NCBI GenBank assembly: GCA_958295665.1
Contig: OY282560.1
Location: 265,967,168 to 266,031,167, forward strand
DNA from: Tipula vernalis
Lineage: Eukaryota; Arthropoda; Insecta; Diptera; Tipulidae
DNA: 64,000 nucleotides
Direction: 5' to 3'
Part shown: one piece after another, positions 1 through 11,654 of the stretch
Layout: every line of letters begins with the position of its first letter
How positions within the stretch are numbered: the stretch's first letter is position 1
The notes under the pieces: generated by a model
Told to the model about the DNA's origin: nothing
The model's database searches: none
What the model saw: only the letters and a program-made list of their open reading frames with translations
Translations under genes and position numbers: made by a program

Positions 1-2231
1 GTAAGTTCCAATTTTTATGTGACTCCAATAATTTTGTTGTACCGTTTTTTTTTCGTTCTTTCTATATATTTTCCCTCACTCGTTCCAGGATTTCGTTATA
101 TTTTAGTCACGTTATATCAAAACTCAATAAAAATAATGTTGGGAAGTTAGTAGTTTTTATTTTTTTCCCCGTTATTTTTTATGCGATTTAATAGTAGTAA
201 AAATTTCATTTTGCTTTAGCTGTTATTTTATGTTAGTTTCTTTTTTTTTTGTGCTAAGGATGAATAAGGAAATTCCAGCAAAACTTTTAGCAACGCTAAA
301 GTAATTTTTCACGATGAAATGGAAATAGAAAATGAAATTTAATAATACCGCATACACTCGTACGTATATAATACAGAGAGAAATGGGTATTGGAAATAGT
401 TTTGGAAATTTATTGCGGAAAAATTAATGGGAGGATTCAACATTTCATTGATACAATGAATTTGACATAAATTAAAGATGCGATTGGTAGGGAAGGCGAT
501 ATAATAAGAATACTTAACGCATATTGTAAATTAAATTTGAAAAATATTTATTAAAAACCTTACAATTATTTATGTTCAAACACTTATCTTTCAAACATGT
601 AAAGCGACGTTCAAATTTAAATTCGGGTCATATAGAAACACCATAAAAACGAGTTGTCCTTCTAAATTATATATGACATGTTTGCACTTGTAAACAGAAT
701 ACTAATGAACAAATCAGCACATTAATAACAGCGCGAATTAATATGGCTCGTATAAAAATATATAAAAACGACTCAAAACTTTTATGAGCTTTCGTCGTGT
801 GTATCTGATTTAAATTCTATAAGCACTTCTACGTATATAATAAAACTCATATACAATTTAAATTTTTTAATATATTGCCTAACACACATAAAAATACGTA
901 TCTAAATTTTATGACACTTTGAAACATTCTGTTCTAAAATAAAAAAAATGATTTTAAGTTTGCGAAATATCGATAAAATTATTTTGCGAACAAGCTGCAA
1001 AAAACCATTGACTTTCTTCTTCTACAAAAAAAAAAAAATAATGTTGAATGTCAGAATAACAAAAATAACCATAAAATCATATATTTTGTGGATTGGAATA
1101 TATGTACATTTTTAACTTTAATCCAGATAAAAGCACATAATATCAAGTAAAAAATACACATTTTTTTATATTACTAAAAAAGCTTGGGTCAAACATAAAG
1201 CTTCTTCATTTTTATTAAAAAAAAAAACGAAATATCAAAAAAATAGAAGTAGAAATTTATTAGAAATAAAAATTTTTGAAGGCACTCACTGTTCCATAAA
1301 AATATTTTTGCTATTCCATTTCCATGGTATATAGTATTCCATATATAAGATTGATTCAAAATGTTATTCGTCATATTTTTACGAAACGTTTACGAACAAC
1401 CAACATTTATTTTTATTTTTGTTCAACTTAATATCCATTTATTTATCTTTTGCATTATAAACTTGAATAAAAAAATATACGTTTTAAAGAAAATATTTTC
1501 ATTGTTAAATTATTCATAACCTTAATACATCAAATTCTCTTCTTTTTTTTTTTTGGTACATAAATATAATGATAAACAGTATTTTTTAAACTCTGATTTT
1601 TTACCATTAATACTCGTATATGAATGTCTACAAAACTCAGGATAGAACATTATTGAATGAGTTTTGCACATGTGAGTGAATAAACAATAAACAGTTTTTT
1701 CATTATGTTAATAGTAGTAAGCTATTATGTTGTAAACTCGCGGCTTAGAACAACGAAATTGTGATAAAATCCCATAAAAGCGGAAAAACTTTAGTTATTG
1801 TCAATTTCATGTAATCAAGTAGGATATATTAAAATCTGGTTCAGATGGTTTCATTAAGCAATTTTCGTGATAAATTTACATTAACAATTGCAACAATTGA
1901 TAAATTTACAGCAACAAAGAAAACGTTTGAGTTATTTAAACATTATTCGAATTATTTCCTTTTATATAAGGTTAGTGTTGCTAATGTCTGTTACTAACGA
2001 TGATAACTTGAGTTAGGGACATTGTACACGTCCCCTTTATGTCTTAAAAAATCGGTAATTACAAGTAATTCGGTAATTAAGATAAGCATCGTCTGACCTT
2101 TGACCTCCGAGATATAACATACAAGGTTAAAAAAACTGGTTTTAGCCATGAGGTTTTAGGCCGGCGAGCAGAGTTGAGCTTAAGCTCAAGCTTGCCAGTC
2201 CGCATCCGGCTTCCACCGCTCATACATCAGC
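1..2231. other. AT-rich non-coding stretch
   Basis: I see no gene here. The stretch is AT-rich with many homopolymer A and T runs, and the only open frames are low-complexity F/K/N/I-rich artefacts. The first six bases read GTAAGT, a consensus 5' splice donor, so the window could begin at an intron start, but nothing else supports that. A perfect 16-bp palindrome, TTGAGCTTAAGCTCAA, lies near 2175-2190, just before the BEL-1 insertion. The last five bases before BEL-1 (CGCAT, 2232-2236) are its target-site duplication. Confidence 0.6.
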
Positions 2232-2236
2232 CGCAT

Positions 2237-2663
2237 TGTTGCTTTGATACTCAAATCGCCTATGCAACTCGGCTGAGCAAAACCACGCGCCCCCGAAAAA
2301 CAAAAGTCACACACCGTTTTGTTACTATTCTTTCACTTCTTCACCACAATTTTATTTATTAGTTTTAAATAAACTCCAACTAAATTACAAATTTAAATAA
2401 AGTAAAAATACTAATAAAGTTAAGAAATTCAGAAAATTACAAAATATAATGTATTTTTTCTCGTACGGTTCTTTTTCTTCGCCCTTTTTTCTTCGTTGTT
2501 TTGATCTCTATGCCTACTCGCTTTACTCCATTTTTACTTTTCACCTCGAGAAAAAATCCAATAAACATAAAAAAACGGATTACTTCACTAATGAGTTTCG
2601 AAATTCGAATTCGAAACACAGTAAGTTTAGCACATCAATTCAACTCAGTTTCGAGTCTCAACA
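2237..2663 (-). repeat. BEL-1 3' LTR
   Basis: This 427-bp LTR is downstream with respect to the minus-strand transcript. It has TG...CA ends and matches 12619-13046 almost base for base. It is preceded on the minus strand by a purine-rich tract and followed by the CGCAT target duplication. T-rich open frames in it (for example 2449-2721 and 2501-2812 on plus, 2437-2619 on minus) recur in the other LTR copy where the sequence is shared. They are not genes. Confidence 0.93.
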
Positions 2664-3052
2664 TTCTCCCCCTGGTAACGGGATACGCCAGGCGAATCTT
2701 GCTTACTATCATCCACTTTGAGATCGAGAACTGCTACTTTAGCTGCCGGTCGGGTATATGTGCCTTCGGCTGTCCTTACCACTACTTGTCTAATCTGGTC
2801 ACTATCCTTTGATTTGATGACGTCGACTACTACTCCTTTTACCCATGAGTTCCGTTTCCTTTCATCCATTACTATGACGTCGTCGTCGATTTCGATGGGC
2901 TTAACCTTTTGAAACCATTTAGTTCTCCGAGTAATATCGGGTAGATATTCTCGCGTCCATCGGCGCCAAAAATGATCCGCCATCAATTGAGCCATTTTCC
3001 AATCTTTGCGTAAGAAATAGACATCGCTCTTTAAATCCGTAATGGGCTTCAT
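2645..3052 (-). pseudogene. BEL-1 Pol C-terminal tail (DUF5641-like)
   Basis: About 135 codons form the C-terminal tail that follows integrase in BEL/Pao polyproteins. It shows the typical run of LKSDVYFLRKDWK and FWRRWTREYLPDI, then IDDDVIVMDERKRNSWVKG and a VVVRTAEGTYTRPAAKVAVL block. The family role of this tail is unclear and is usually assigned to the integrase C-terminus. The upstream integrase frame ends at 3049-3051 by a shift of reading frame, so this tail is out of frame with the rest of pol. The frame closes inside the 3' LTR at 2645, just past the polypurine tract. Confidence 0.85.
2664..2672 (-). promoter_or_regulatory. BEL-1 polypurine tract
   Basis: On the minus strand the nine bases directly before the 3' LTR read AGGGGGAGA. 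This is the position and composition expected of the polypurine tract that primes plus-strand DNA synthesis in LTR elements. Confidence 0.7.
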
Positions 3053-5162
3053 ACCGCTCGATGATCCCAGAAGAAAGTGGTTGGGGGTGAAAGCCTCATT
3101 CTCTCTGGTTCAATCGGTATGTATGTCAACGGTCTTGAGTTGATGATATTCTCCGCCTCCATCAGATAACATCGGAGTACTTCATCGTTAGGTTTCCGTG
3201 TTGGCATTGCCGTTGTTAAATATTTTTTAACTGATTGTATCAGTCGTTCCCAACATCCGCCCATATGCGGGGATGCGGGCGGGTTGAACTTCCATCGTAT
3301 CTTATCGAATTTACTTCGTAGCTCATCCGGCTGTAAGCTTCCACGTAGTTGATTTAACTCATTATTTACCCCGTGAAAATTTGTCCCATTATCCGTTCGG
3401 ATTTCTAGTGGAGTTCCTCGACGTGCTATAAAGTTCCAAATTGCCATAAGACACGAACTTTTATCCAGAGTATGTGCTATTTCTAAGTGGATAGTACGCG
3501 TCGTTAAACATGTGAATAAAACACCCCAACGTTTCTCTGCACGACGTCCTTGGGTAACTTCCATTGGCCCAAAATAATCAATCCCGACGAACGAGAATGG
3601 AGCAGAGTACGATGCAAGTCTTGCTGAAGGATGACCAGCCATTTCTGGAACGTTCGGTTTTGCTCTTTCAATTTTACATTTTTGACAGTTTGCTCTGACT
3701 CGCTTCAATGCCACTCGAAGTTTGCTAATGTAATATTTCTGTCGAACTTCGTTTACTGCTGTTTCGTGGTTATGATGATGTAGCCGTTCGTGGTATTCGG
3801 CTAGGATGAGATGAGTTACACGATGTTTATTCGGTAGGATAATCGGGTTTTTTGTTTCGAATGCAATTCCTTTCGCCTTTGATATTCTACCTCGAACTCG
3901 TAAAATCGAATTTTCATCCGAAAATGGTGTTAGCCGAAAAAGTGGGCTAGCCTTATCCAATGGTTTTGCTGGATCAACCTTTAAGCATGAAATTTCATCG
4001 GGGTACACTTTTCGTTGTACATCTCGTAACAGCTCACTTTCGGCTTTTTGAGTCTCATCACAAGTTAGTTCCCCGGAGATCTTTCGTCGATCAGCCTTCA
4101 TGTTATTGATTGCCCTCAGTGCCCATGCCATTGTTCGTACTAATCTCGACCATTTAGAGAACCTTTCGACATCTAGAATTAATACCGATGGTTCGACAGT
4201 ATTATGAGGAAAATGTTGTCTCAATTCTTCATCGACCTTGCTGCTTTCATTTGGAAGTCTTTGAATGGGCCACTCAGCTTTTGATCCATATAAAAACTCG
4301 GGTCCCACAAACCATCTATTCGTTGGTGACACTCTGGGCTCAGATTTCCACTTTGTAGCGTTGTCCGCTACGTTGCTTTTAGTTGGAACCCATCGCCATT
4401 GTGAAACATCGGTAGATTCTAATATTTCACCCACTCTATACGCGACAAATTGGCGATATCGTTTGTGGTCTGACCTTAACCACCAAAGCACGTCCATCGA
4501 GTCCGACCAGAACCACTTTTTTATTGGTTTCAAAGTGTGAGCGCAACATATAAAACTCGCTAAACGAGCGCCGAGCAGGGCCGCCTGTAATTCCAATCTA
4601 GGAATGGACATTGGTTTTTGCGGCGCAACTTTGGTTTTTGCACCAAAAAACACGCATTGAACACCATCCTCATATTCGACACGGAAGTATGCTGCAGCTG
4701 CATACGCAGCCTCACTGGCGTCGACAAACACGTGGAGTTCAAGTGATTTAAATCCCGTCCTGATGTAGCACCTTGGTATTTTTAGCTTCCTTAGTTCTGG
4801 CAATACGTTAGTCCAGCGTTTCCATCTAACTTCCTGCTCATCGGTGATCGGGTCATCCCATTTGATTGCTGTTCTCCATATATCTTGAAGGAGAATCTTC
4901 ACATACACGAGGATATGGGCTATCAATCCAAGTGGATCAAAAACCATCATTAAAGTTCGAAGAACTTCCCGTTTTGTTGGTTTTCTTGTCCCATTCATGA
5001 TTTCACCATCGACTCGACTTAAATTTACCCGATAGTAGAACGTATCATCGGCTACTGACCACCACATTCCGAGCACTTTTGCATCGTCAGATTCTCCGCT
5101 TATATTCAAACACTTGCCCTGTAATTGCTCTGATTCTCTCAGCTCCCTTGTTACTCGTCTGG
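3049..5162 (-). pseudogene. BEL-1 Pol: RNase H and integrase
   Basis: This is the downstream half of pol. The open frame is usable from the solo-LTR junction near 5162, so the methionine at 5109 is not a true start. In order it shows the Pao linker (FDPLGLIAHILVYVK), RNase H (FVDASEAAYAAAAYF, then PRLELQAALLG and WSDSMDVLWWLRS), the integrase zinc-binding region (HHHNHET to NCQKCKI), and the integrase core with catalytic acidic positions in GIDYFGPMEV, IRTDNGTNF and HMGGCWERLIQSVK. These domains process the RNA template and insert the cDNA copy. The frame is intact for about 690 codons, then shifts at about 3050. It was separated from the reverse-transcriptase half by the solo LTR at 5167-6578. 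Confidence 0.92.
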
Positions 5163-5166
5163 AGTT

Positions 5167-6578
5167 TGTAACGATCCGCGAGTAACGAACTTACGATCAC
5201 CCGCCTCGTCGTTAACAGAAATTCATCCTGAGTCTCCCCCTGCAGCATTTTGTCCGACTAGTGTTCAGCCATGGGGCGTGGTTGGGTTAGGGGAGCCCAT
5301 CAGGACCTAAATAACTGCCAAAATGCCTACGTTAGTCATTAAACACTACACACACACACACACACTCTTCCAGAGGCTCATCTCCCAATCTCCCTTAAAT
5401 TAACGACACATTATAAATTTCCTTTTTTTTTATATCACGTTATAATTTTATTTGATTATTGGAAGAACACAAAAAAAAAACAATTTAACTGACTTATTTC
5501 TCTTATTTCTTTTTTTTTTCCTCGTTAAAACTGACCAATACTGACTGCTCCTCTTTCTCCTATTGACTGTCCAACGCAGCTGAAGGTCGTAGAGCTCTGC
5601 GAATCCCCCCTGTGCGCGACCTGAAACGAAACCGCCAAATCGCAGCCAGCTCAAACTACTCGAAGAAAACAAAAAATTAAAAGAAATAAGAAAATCAACC
5701 TGGCCTACTATGGGCCAATGTAAAACCGTATTTAAATGACAAAAAAAAAAAATTTATAAATCACAAAAAAAAAGGACAACACAAACCAAATAAATCTCGA
5801 AATTAAGCATCACCCGTTCCGAAGTGTCAGGCCGACACGCGTCACTGGTATCACGCACCCGCTCTGCTGTCTTCTCGGCCGAAATCCAGACACCCTCCTC
5901 AGCTCGCTGACTCACCGCTGCTGTCTCTCTGCGAGGCTGCTGAACCCTCCACCACTCGAGTCTCCAATTACACCGTTGTATGGTTACTTATAATCGTCTG
6001 ATTATTCTTGTTTGTTTTTTTTTTTATTTTTTTATACTAAATATATATGCGGATATATCTACATACATATATACCACAAAGGTAATTTTTCGATTTTTCA
6101 CACGAAATTTTTAATTTCACAAATGTTTATGTACCTTTTTGTAGCGTACCTTTTTTTTTGTGTGTAAAATTCAAGATGTCGGTCTTTTATCCAAATTTTT
6201 ATAATTTTTCTTTATTTGTTTGCGACCGTTCTGTTCCAAATCTCGTTCTCAAATCCCCTTTTTCTTCTTTTTTTTGTCTTTTTATTGGTGTTTTTTTTTT
6301 ATTTTTATTTTTTCTTGTCTCAACCCACAGCGCCAACGACCAATCTCCGAACCGTCAGACACAAAACGCACTCACTTTAGTACACAAAATGAGTTATCAT
6401 GAAGACATGGATTTGGCGTTTTCACGTTGGTAGCAGTGTTGGTTGTCAAATTGGCGACGATGACAGTTCGTATATTAAACATAAAAATTAATAAAAAAAA
6501 GGAAAAGGAAAATTATAACAAAACCTGTGTCTGACTTCCAACCAAACAAAAGCTGTTTCAAACGGACCCACCGTCACA
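5167..6578. mobile_element. Solo LTR (gypsy-like, 1.4 kb) inside BEL-1 pol
   Basis: A 1412-bp insertion splits BEL-1 pol between the reverse transcriptase and RNase H. It has TG...CA ends (TGTAACG on plus, TGTGACG on minus) and 4-bp flanking duplications AGTT at 5163-5166 and 6579-6582. The pol frame resumes exactly outside these borders. No coding domain is found inside, so it is best read as a solo LTR left by recombination between two LTRs. A 4-bp duplication suits gypsy-type elements, and its length resembles the long-LTR gypsy lineages. It contains a short CA dinucleotide run near 5348-5366. Orientation and family remain unresolved because no internal region is present. Confidence 0.75.
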
Positions 6579-6582
6579 AGTT

Positions 6583-8960
6583 TGAAACGAAATTCCTTAT
6601 TTCAAACCCGCCGAGTAAGTGGATTCGAATCACTTCTTTAGTAACTCTTATGGCCTCTTCTTCTGACGAGAAACTGTCGAGCCAGTCATCTACATAGTGG
6701 TTATGACAGATCGCTGCTGACGCTTCCGGGCTTTCTTCCTGGAACCTCATTGCGTTGAGGTTTTTTACGAATTGCGCTGAGCTCGGCGAGCATGATGCCC
6801 CAAATGTCATTACTCTCATGACATATGCGTCCGGTTGTTGCTCCTTTCTTCCGTCGCGCCAGAGGAACCGTTGCGACCTTTGATCTTTCTCTAATATTTT
6901 AATTTGATGGAACATTTCTTTTATGTCACCCGTTAACGCGACGGGTCGTTGACGAAATCTCATTATGATGTGCGGCAGTGGAACTAATAAATCCGGCCCT
7001 TTGAGCAAAACGGAATTTAACGATGTTCCGTTTACTTCTGCTGCTGCTGCATCCCATACCAAACGAATCTTCCCTGGCTTATTCGGATTGGTTACTGTAA
7101 ATATAGGCAAGTACCACGTTCGCTCGTCCACCACCATAGCTTCGTTCTTGCTTAATTTCCGCACAAACCCCTTTTTCTCGTAATCCTTTAGCCTCTTTTT
7201 GATTATCTCATTTAAAGTAGGTTCTTTCTCCAGTTTCCTTTCCAAACAAGCTAGTCGTCGCGCCGCCATAGGATAGCTGTTTGGAAATGTAACGCTATCG
7301 CTCCGCCATAATAAACCAGTTTCATAATGATTACCGACCTTTTGTGTAGTTCTCTCCATGATTTCTCTGGCACGTTCATCCTCTTTTGATTCTATCAATT
7401 TCTCTGGGACTTTAACGCCGAAATTTTCTAACGAGAAGAATTCTTTCACCTTGTCATGCAGATCGTCATCCGCGTTATGTAATCGCTTTTCCAGAATTGA
7501 AGGCTGGATACATTTCTCATCGAATTGGCTTGAGATATGTAACACCGAATGCTCGTCGCTGGACCCAGTTTGGGTTTGATTTAGTTTGCCAAAAATTGCC
7601 CATCCTAAACGTGTTTTGGCAGCGATTGGCTCCCCTATACGACCTTCTCGAATCTGCAGTGGCACTGCTAAGTGCAAGTGTTGTAACCCGATTAGGATTC
7701 TGGGTCTAGCGTTTTCGTAGCAAACAAACGGTATACTTCGTAGGTGACTGAACTTGGTAGTGTTATTGTCAATTTTCATTGTTTGCTCTGGAAGATCGAG
7801 GCTTGGAACCGTGTAGACGTCCGATATTTTGTATACGTCATTGTTCGAAACACCCGAAATCTCCAGCTCGACTAGACGACTGCGCTTTTCTCTCCGGGTT
7901 GTACTTCCCGTCCATTTTAGCTCCAAACCCTTTTGTGGGCCATCGAGCTTCAACTTGTTCGCCACTTCCTCGTCTAGCAGAGTCACACTGGAACCCTCGT
8001 CCAGGAAAGCGTATGTTTTGACGCTACTTTCTCGTCCATGTAGTACCACCGGTACTATTCGAAACCGCAGTTTGCTTATTTGTGGCTGTTGATGAATCTC
8101 AACCACGCCTGTTGATTCCGCAGTAACCTTATTTGATGAATTGTAGTTTTTGTTTACCACGGCATTATGCAACAATTGGTGATGGCTTCCCTTACATCCA
8201 TCTATCTCACATTTTACATCAAGTTTGCATGTCCAAAACCGATGTCTTCTAAAGCACTTTCTACACAGACCATTTGCTAATATTGCCTTCCACCTCTCAG
8301 TGCCTTTCATCTTTTTAAATTTGGGACACTCCGCCAGTAGGTGTACAGATTCACATTTGAGAACGCATGTTTGATTATTATCGGCTGCTTTAACTATTTT
8401 ACATGTTTCGTCTTCATCTACCGCCTTCTCGAACTTGAACTGGCCATCTTTCGTAACATTAGATTCCACCTGGATGGTATTGACATATTTTTGTTTATTC
8501 TGATTTTCCTGCATTTTTTCCGTTCTGTCAAACCTTTGCATTTGTGCTGAAGACATTGTTACTACTGTGCTTGCCATTTCCGCCTTTGAGCCCAACCAAT
8601 CGCCAAACGTATGTAGGTTGACCGATGGCAACTTTGCTTTAAATTCGGCCCATTGCAATTTTAGTTGAGCCGGTAATTTATGAACGACCTTTCGCATAAG
8701 TGTTAGGTTGTTCAGATGTTCCTCATTCTGGCAGGCTATTGCTGTTGCACATAGGTGTTGAATTTGGATTGAAAATTTAACCAATGCCTCTAAACTTTCA
8801 GGATGGATTGGTGGTCCTGATTCAATCTGCGTTATCATCAAGTCAAGCACGACGTCAGATTGTCCAAAAAGCATTTTCAACGTTTTTAAAATTTGAGGTA
8901 CGTTATGTGGAAAGTATAAATAGGCCTTCACCACATCTCTTGCGTCACCCCGTAGGCATT
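6583..8960 (-). pseudogene. BEL-1 Gag C-terminus, protease and reverse transcriptase
   Basis: A long open frame on minus. Its N-terminal third is Gag-like, continuing the DUF1759 region (KAYLYFPHNVPQILKTLKML), followed by zinc-binding clusters (CESVHLLAEC; CRKCFRRHRFWTC; CEIDGCKGSHH). Next comes a retropepsin-like aspartic protease whose active site reads FLDEGSSVTLL, the DEG variant typical of BEL elements. The reverse transcriptase follows, with TGDIKEMFHQI and the catalytic YVDDWLDS. The frame ends at the solo-LTR junction shortly after EIRNFVSN. Upstream, a 1-bp loss in an A-run near 8950-8960 puts it out of frame with the preceding Gag piece. Confidence 0.92.
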
Positions 8961-9356
8961 TTTTAAACGTTCCAAATTTTCGTCATCAGTCAGCCCACAT
9001 AGTTGTGTAGTGCGTGTATACGTTGATATGAACATAGGCCACTCCGACGGACTACCGGAGAATAATGGCAGCTCCTTTGAAATGACCTGCCTCATAGTCA
9101 CCTGCCTCATTGTCATTTCAGGTTGATCGTCCCAGTCTGTCTTACTTATATTTAGATTGTTCGGACAGCTGTTCAGATATTGTCTTGACTTGTTCGCACT
9201 TTTCCTGGATAACGACGAGTATTGCTGCTGTTGATTATCGGACTTTAAATGGTAAGCCGATTTCTGCTGATTCACTTTAACATAATCTGGATCACAGCTG
9301 GTTATTTGGCCTTGATTATTTACTCAATTTGGATTAAAGTAAATTCCTCTTGACAC
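8928..9356 (-). pseudogene. BEL-1 Gag middle segment
   Basis: This Gag segment holds the start of the conserved DUF1759 region (LPLFSGSPSEWPMFIST), which in BEL/Pao Gag proteins is thought to contribute to particle assembly. It is Q/S/N-rich upstream. The Harbinger insertion at 9360 cuts it from the Gag N-terminus. A shift in an A-run near 8955 cuts it from the protease-RT frame. It includes a small internal repeat (MRQVTMRQV), caused by a 12-bp duplication near 9089-9112. Confidence 0.8.
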
Positions 9357-9719
9357 CTGGGCCCGGATCATGAAATCCGGTCGGAAATACCGGTCGTTTA
9401 TAAAATTTCACCGTCAGATAGAACGACCGGTAACGATACCGTATCATGTAATCCGGTCGGTAAAATTATTGAGCTATTAGTATAAAATATTAAGCAATTT
9501 TCAGTTCAGTGTACATTTTCTCTAAAACTGTCAAAATATCTTGTCTGTCAAAAACAATTTCAATTTGTTTACTAGTTTATGGTTTTATGTTTGGCATAAG
9601 GTTAAATTTTGGAAAGTGTTTTAATAAGTAATTAAGGTTGCGTTAATTAAATTTTGATTAAAATATTATTTAAGTAATTTACTCATAAAGTGTTTAGTTA
9701 GTCGTATAGAGCTATAAAA

Positions 9720-10320
9720 ATGTAAGTCAAAGTTTTACTTTTCTTTTTTGAACAAAATGTATGGGAATTCTTATATTTTTGTTTGTTTTAGGAATTTTAT
9801 CGAGCATTTTTTATTAGCAGACTCTTCCGATGAAGAAGAATTTCATGAAATTCGTGACACTCGCCTCATTAGACGTCAACTAAGAGATAATAGTAATCCT
9901 TTGCAACTTGAAGATGTTATGTAAGTAATGCATTATTTAATTATTTAAACTTATGTGTACTTATAACTATAATTTCTTTAATTTAATACTATAGATTTAA
10001 ACAAAGGTTTCGATTAACGAAGGAAGCTTTTAAGTTTGTAGAACAGAAACTACACTTAAAATGGGGCAAAACTGTTGCTTCGATACCGCCAATTTTAAAG
10101 TTGTGTGCAACGTTACAGATTTTAAGTAGTGGTAGTTACCAATCAGGAGTAGGATGTGAGTTCCTCATTGGAATGGCGCAAAGTACAGTGTCTACCATAT
10201 TTAACGAAACGCTTGATATTATGGAACGGTCTTTATGTAGCGAGTTTATAAAATAGACAGCGAGCTTTAGCAGTAAGAATTAGAGATAGAATAAGAGATT
10301 CATTAATAAATTAGAAAAAA
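9720..10320 (+). pseudogene. Harb-1 transposase, N- and C-terminal remnants
   Basis: A spliced gene can be read. The start codon AT at 9720-9721 is followed by an intron (9722-9791, GTAAGT...AG), and exon 2 starts with G at 9792, completing ATG. Exon 2 (9792-9920) encodes an acidic head (ADSSDEEEFHEIRDTRLIRRQ). A second intron (9921-9994) leads to exon 3, with FKQRFRLTKEAFKFVEQKL and a helix-turn-helix-like segment (LCATLQILSSGSYQSGVG...MAQSTVSTIF). The frame stops near 10255. The DDE catalytic domain (CxDGTH, second D, E) is entirely missing, and a scrap resembling the C-terminal arm (RALAVRIRDRIRDSLIN) follows at once in another frame. This indicates an internal deletion. It should be unable to catalyse transposition. 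Confidence 0.85.
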
Positions 10321-10571
10321 ATCAATAAATAAATTCATGTTTTTTTATTTTATATATAAGCAATGAGTCTACATAGTAATATTCAGGTAATTCATTAAAT
10401 TTGATCACATTGTATTTCGTATAACAATAACTATATCTAAAGGTGGGTAATTTTTAAAGCTTATAACTAACGTAACTTAACTTAACAATAAATTCAATTC
10501 AATTTAATCACATGTTATCACATAAATTATTAAAATAAAAAAACTAAATCTAGAAAAACTGATATCAAAAG

Positions 10572-11486
10572 TTAATAATAATTGATATCATCCCTTGATC
10601 TTTGCTCAAAAATCATTTGTCGCTTTAAATTATTGCTTTCCTTCAGGATGGCTAGTTTTTCCGTTTTTAAAGTAATTATTTGGTTGTTTTGGTCCACCAT
10701 TGTTTTAAAGTGACTCTCAATTTTGGTAAAAGCATTTAGTAAATTTTCATTAACTTTTATTGATTTTTTTAACAATTCCACCTTATTAGGCTCACTAGCT
10801 GATGTGGAATTATCGCAAAAATCTTCTGCCACACTCAATACAGCGTCTTCTTCCTGCGCATCTAAACTACTTTCTATATTATTACTTGTATTTTCATCAG
10901 ACGAAATTACTGTTTCATCAGACGAAATTACAGTTGGCCTTACGCTGGCCCCAAACCTCCGTTGACCTAACCCACTGACGCTAGCTTCTAAGCCAGTTGC
11001 TCGTGATATGATATCATCATCGACTGAGATATATCTCAGATGACAAGGTCCACCACCGGTTCTATTTATTTCCTTTTTATTATGTTGCAGTTTTCTCTTC
11101 ACTGCCCATTTATGATCTTGCCATACCTAAGTGTTCGTGAATGATATAAAATGACGATTAGTAATTGTTTAAAAAATTTTGAAACAACAATTAATATAAG
11201 GTTAAATACCTTTTTCCATTCTAACTCCGATTTATTAGGTGGACCATTCGCATTGCACATTATTTTTAGTCGCGTCCATAACGAATTTTTTTTTTGCCGC
11301 CCTTGGTTAGTATTTAATAATCCTTTGGCCAAATCGGGATGATCGTTCATAAAATTGATCAAAATTTTTTTTTGTGTTGGGTTCGTAAGAATTTTTATAC
11401 TATAATAAATTAAATATATTATAAAAATTAACCAAAAACATAAATAAAAAAATATTTACTTACGTTGTTAAATTTTGGTCCGCCAT
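10572..11486 (-). CDS. Harb-1 Myb/SANT-like DNA-binding protein, three exons
   Basis: The partner protein of PIF/Harbinger transposases, which in this superfamily binds the transposon ends and helps transposase enter the nucleus. Three exons on minus join in frame: 11464-11486 (starts MADQNLTT), 11210-11399 and 10572-11126, with GT...AG introns of 64 and 83 nt. The total is about 255 codons. The N-terminal tri-helix/Myb-like domain (residues ~10-85) has the family pattern FMNDHPDLAKG, then a tryptophan helix (LWTRLK), NANGPPNKSELEWKKVW and a basic stretch KWAVKRKLQHNKKEINRTGGG. The second part is acidic/serine-rich, and the end (residues ~190-250) is a probable coiled coil. No stop or frameshift is visible, unlike in the neighbouring transposase. 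Confidence 0.85.
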
Positions 11487-11654
11487 CTTGACACCCGATT
11501 TAATAAATAAAAACATCGTCCGTCAACTATTTATAACCGGACAAGATTTGACGGTAATTTTCCGCGATAGCGGTTTTCATGATACCGGTTTTTGTAAAAC
11601 CGGACTATTTCCGTCAAAATTTTACCGGTACCGGATTTCATGATTTGGGCCCTG

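Larger units (their letters stand above)
9360..11651 (+). mobile_element. PIF/Harbinger element (Harb-1), catalytic-core deletion derivative
   Basis: A 2292-bp DNA transposon inserted in BEL-1 gag. The terminal inverted repeats start GGCCCGGATCATGAAATCCG on the left and GGCCCAAATCATGAAATCCG on the right, and CTG flanks both sides (9357-9359, 11652-11654) as a 3-bp target duplication. It carries the two divergent genes expected of the superfamily: a DDE transposase on plus and a Myb/SANT-like DNA-binding protein on minus. The transposase has lost its catalytic core, whereas the Myb-like gene is intact. The element would therefore need a transposase from elsewhere to move. A GATGAAAC/GACGAAAT repeat occurs in the Myb gene near 10899-10930. 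Confidence 0.9.

Noticed and set aside
2449..2812. Overlapping open frames of 90-103 codons on plus
   Set aside because: They lie in and beside the BEL-1 3' LTR and oppose the real pol tail. The LTR parts recur at 12832-13090, so they are repeats and not genes.
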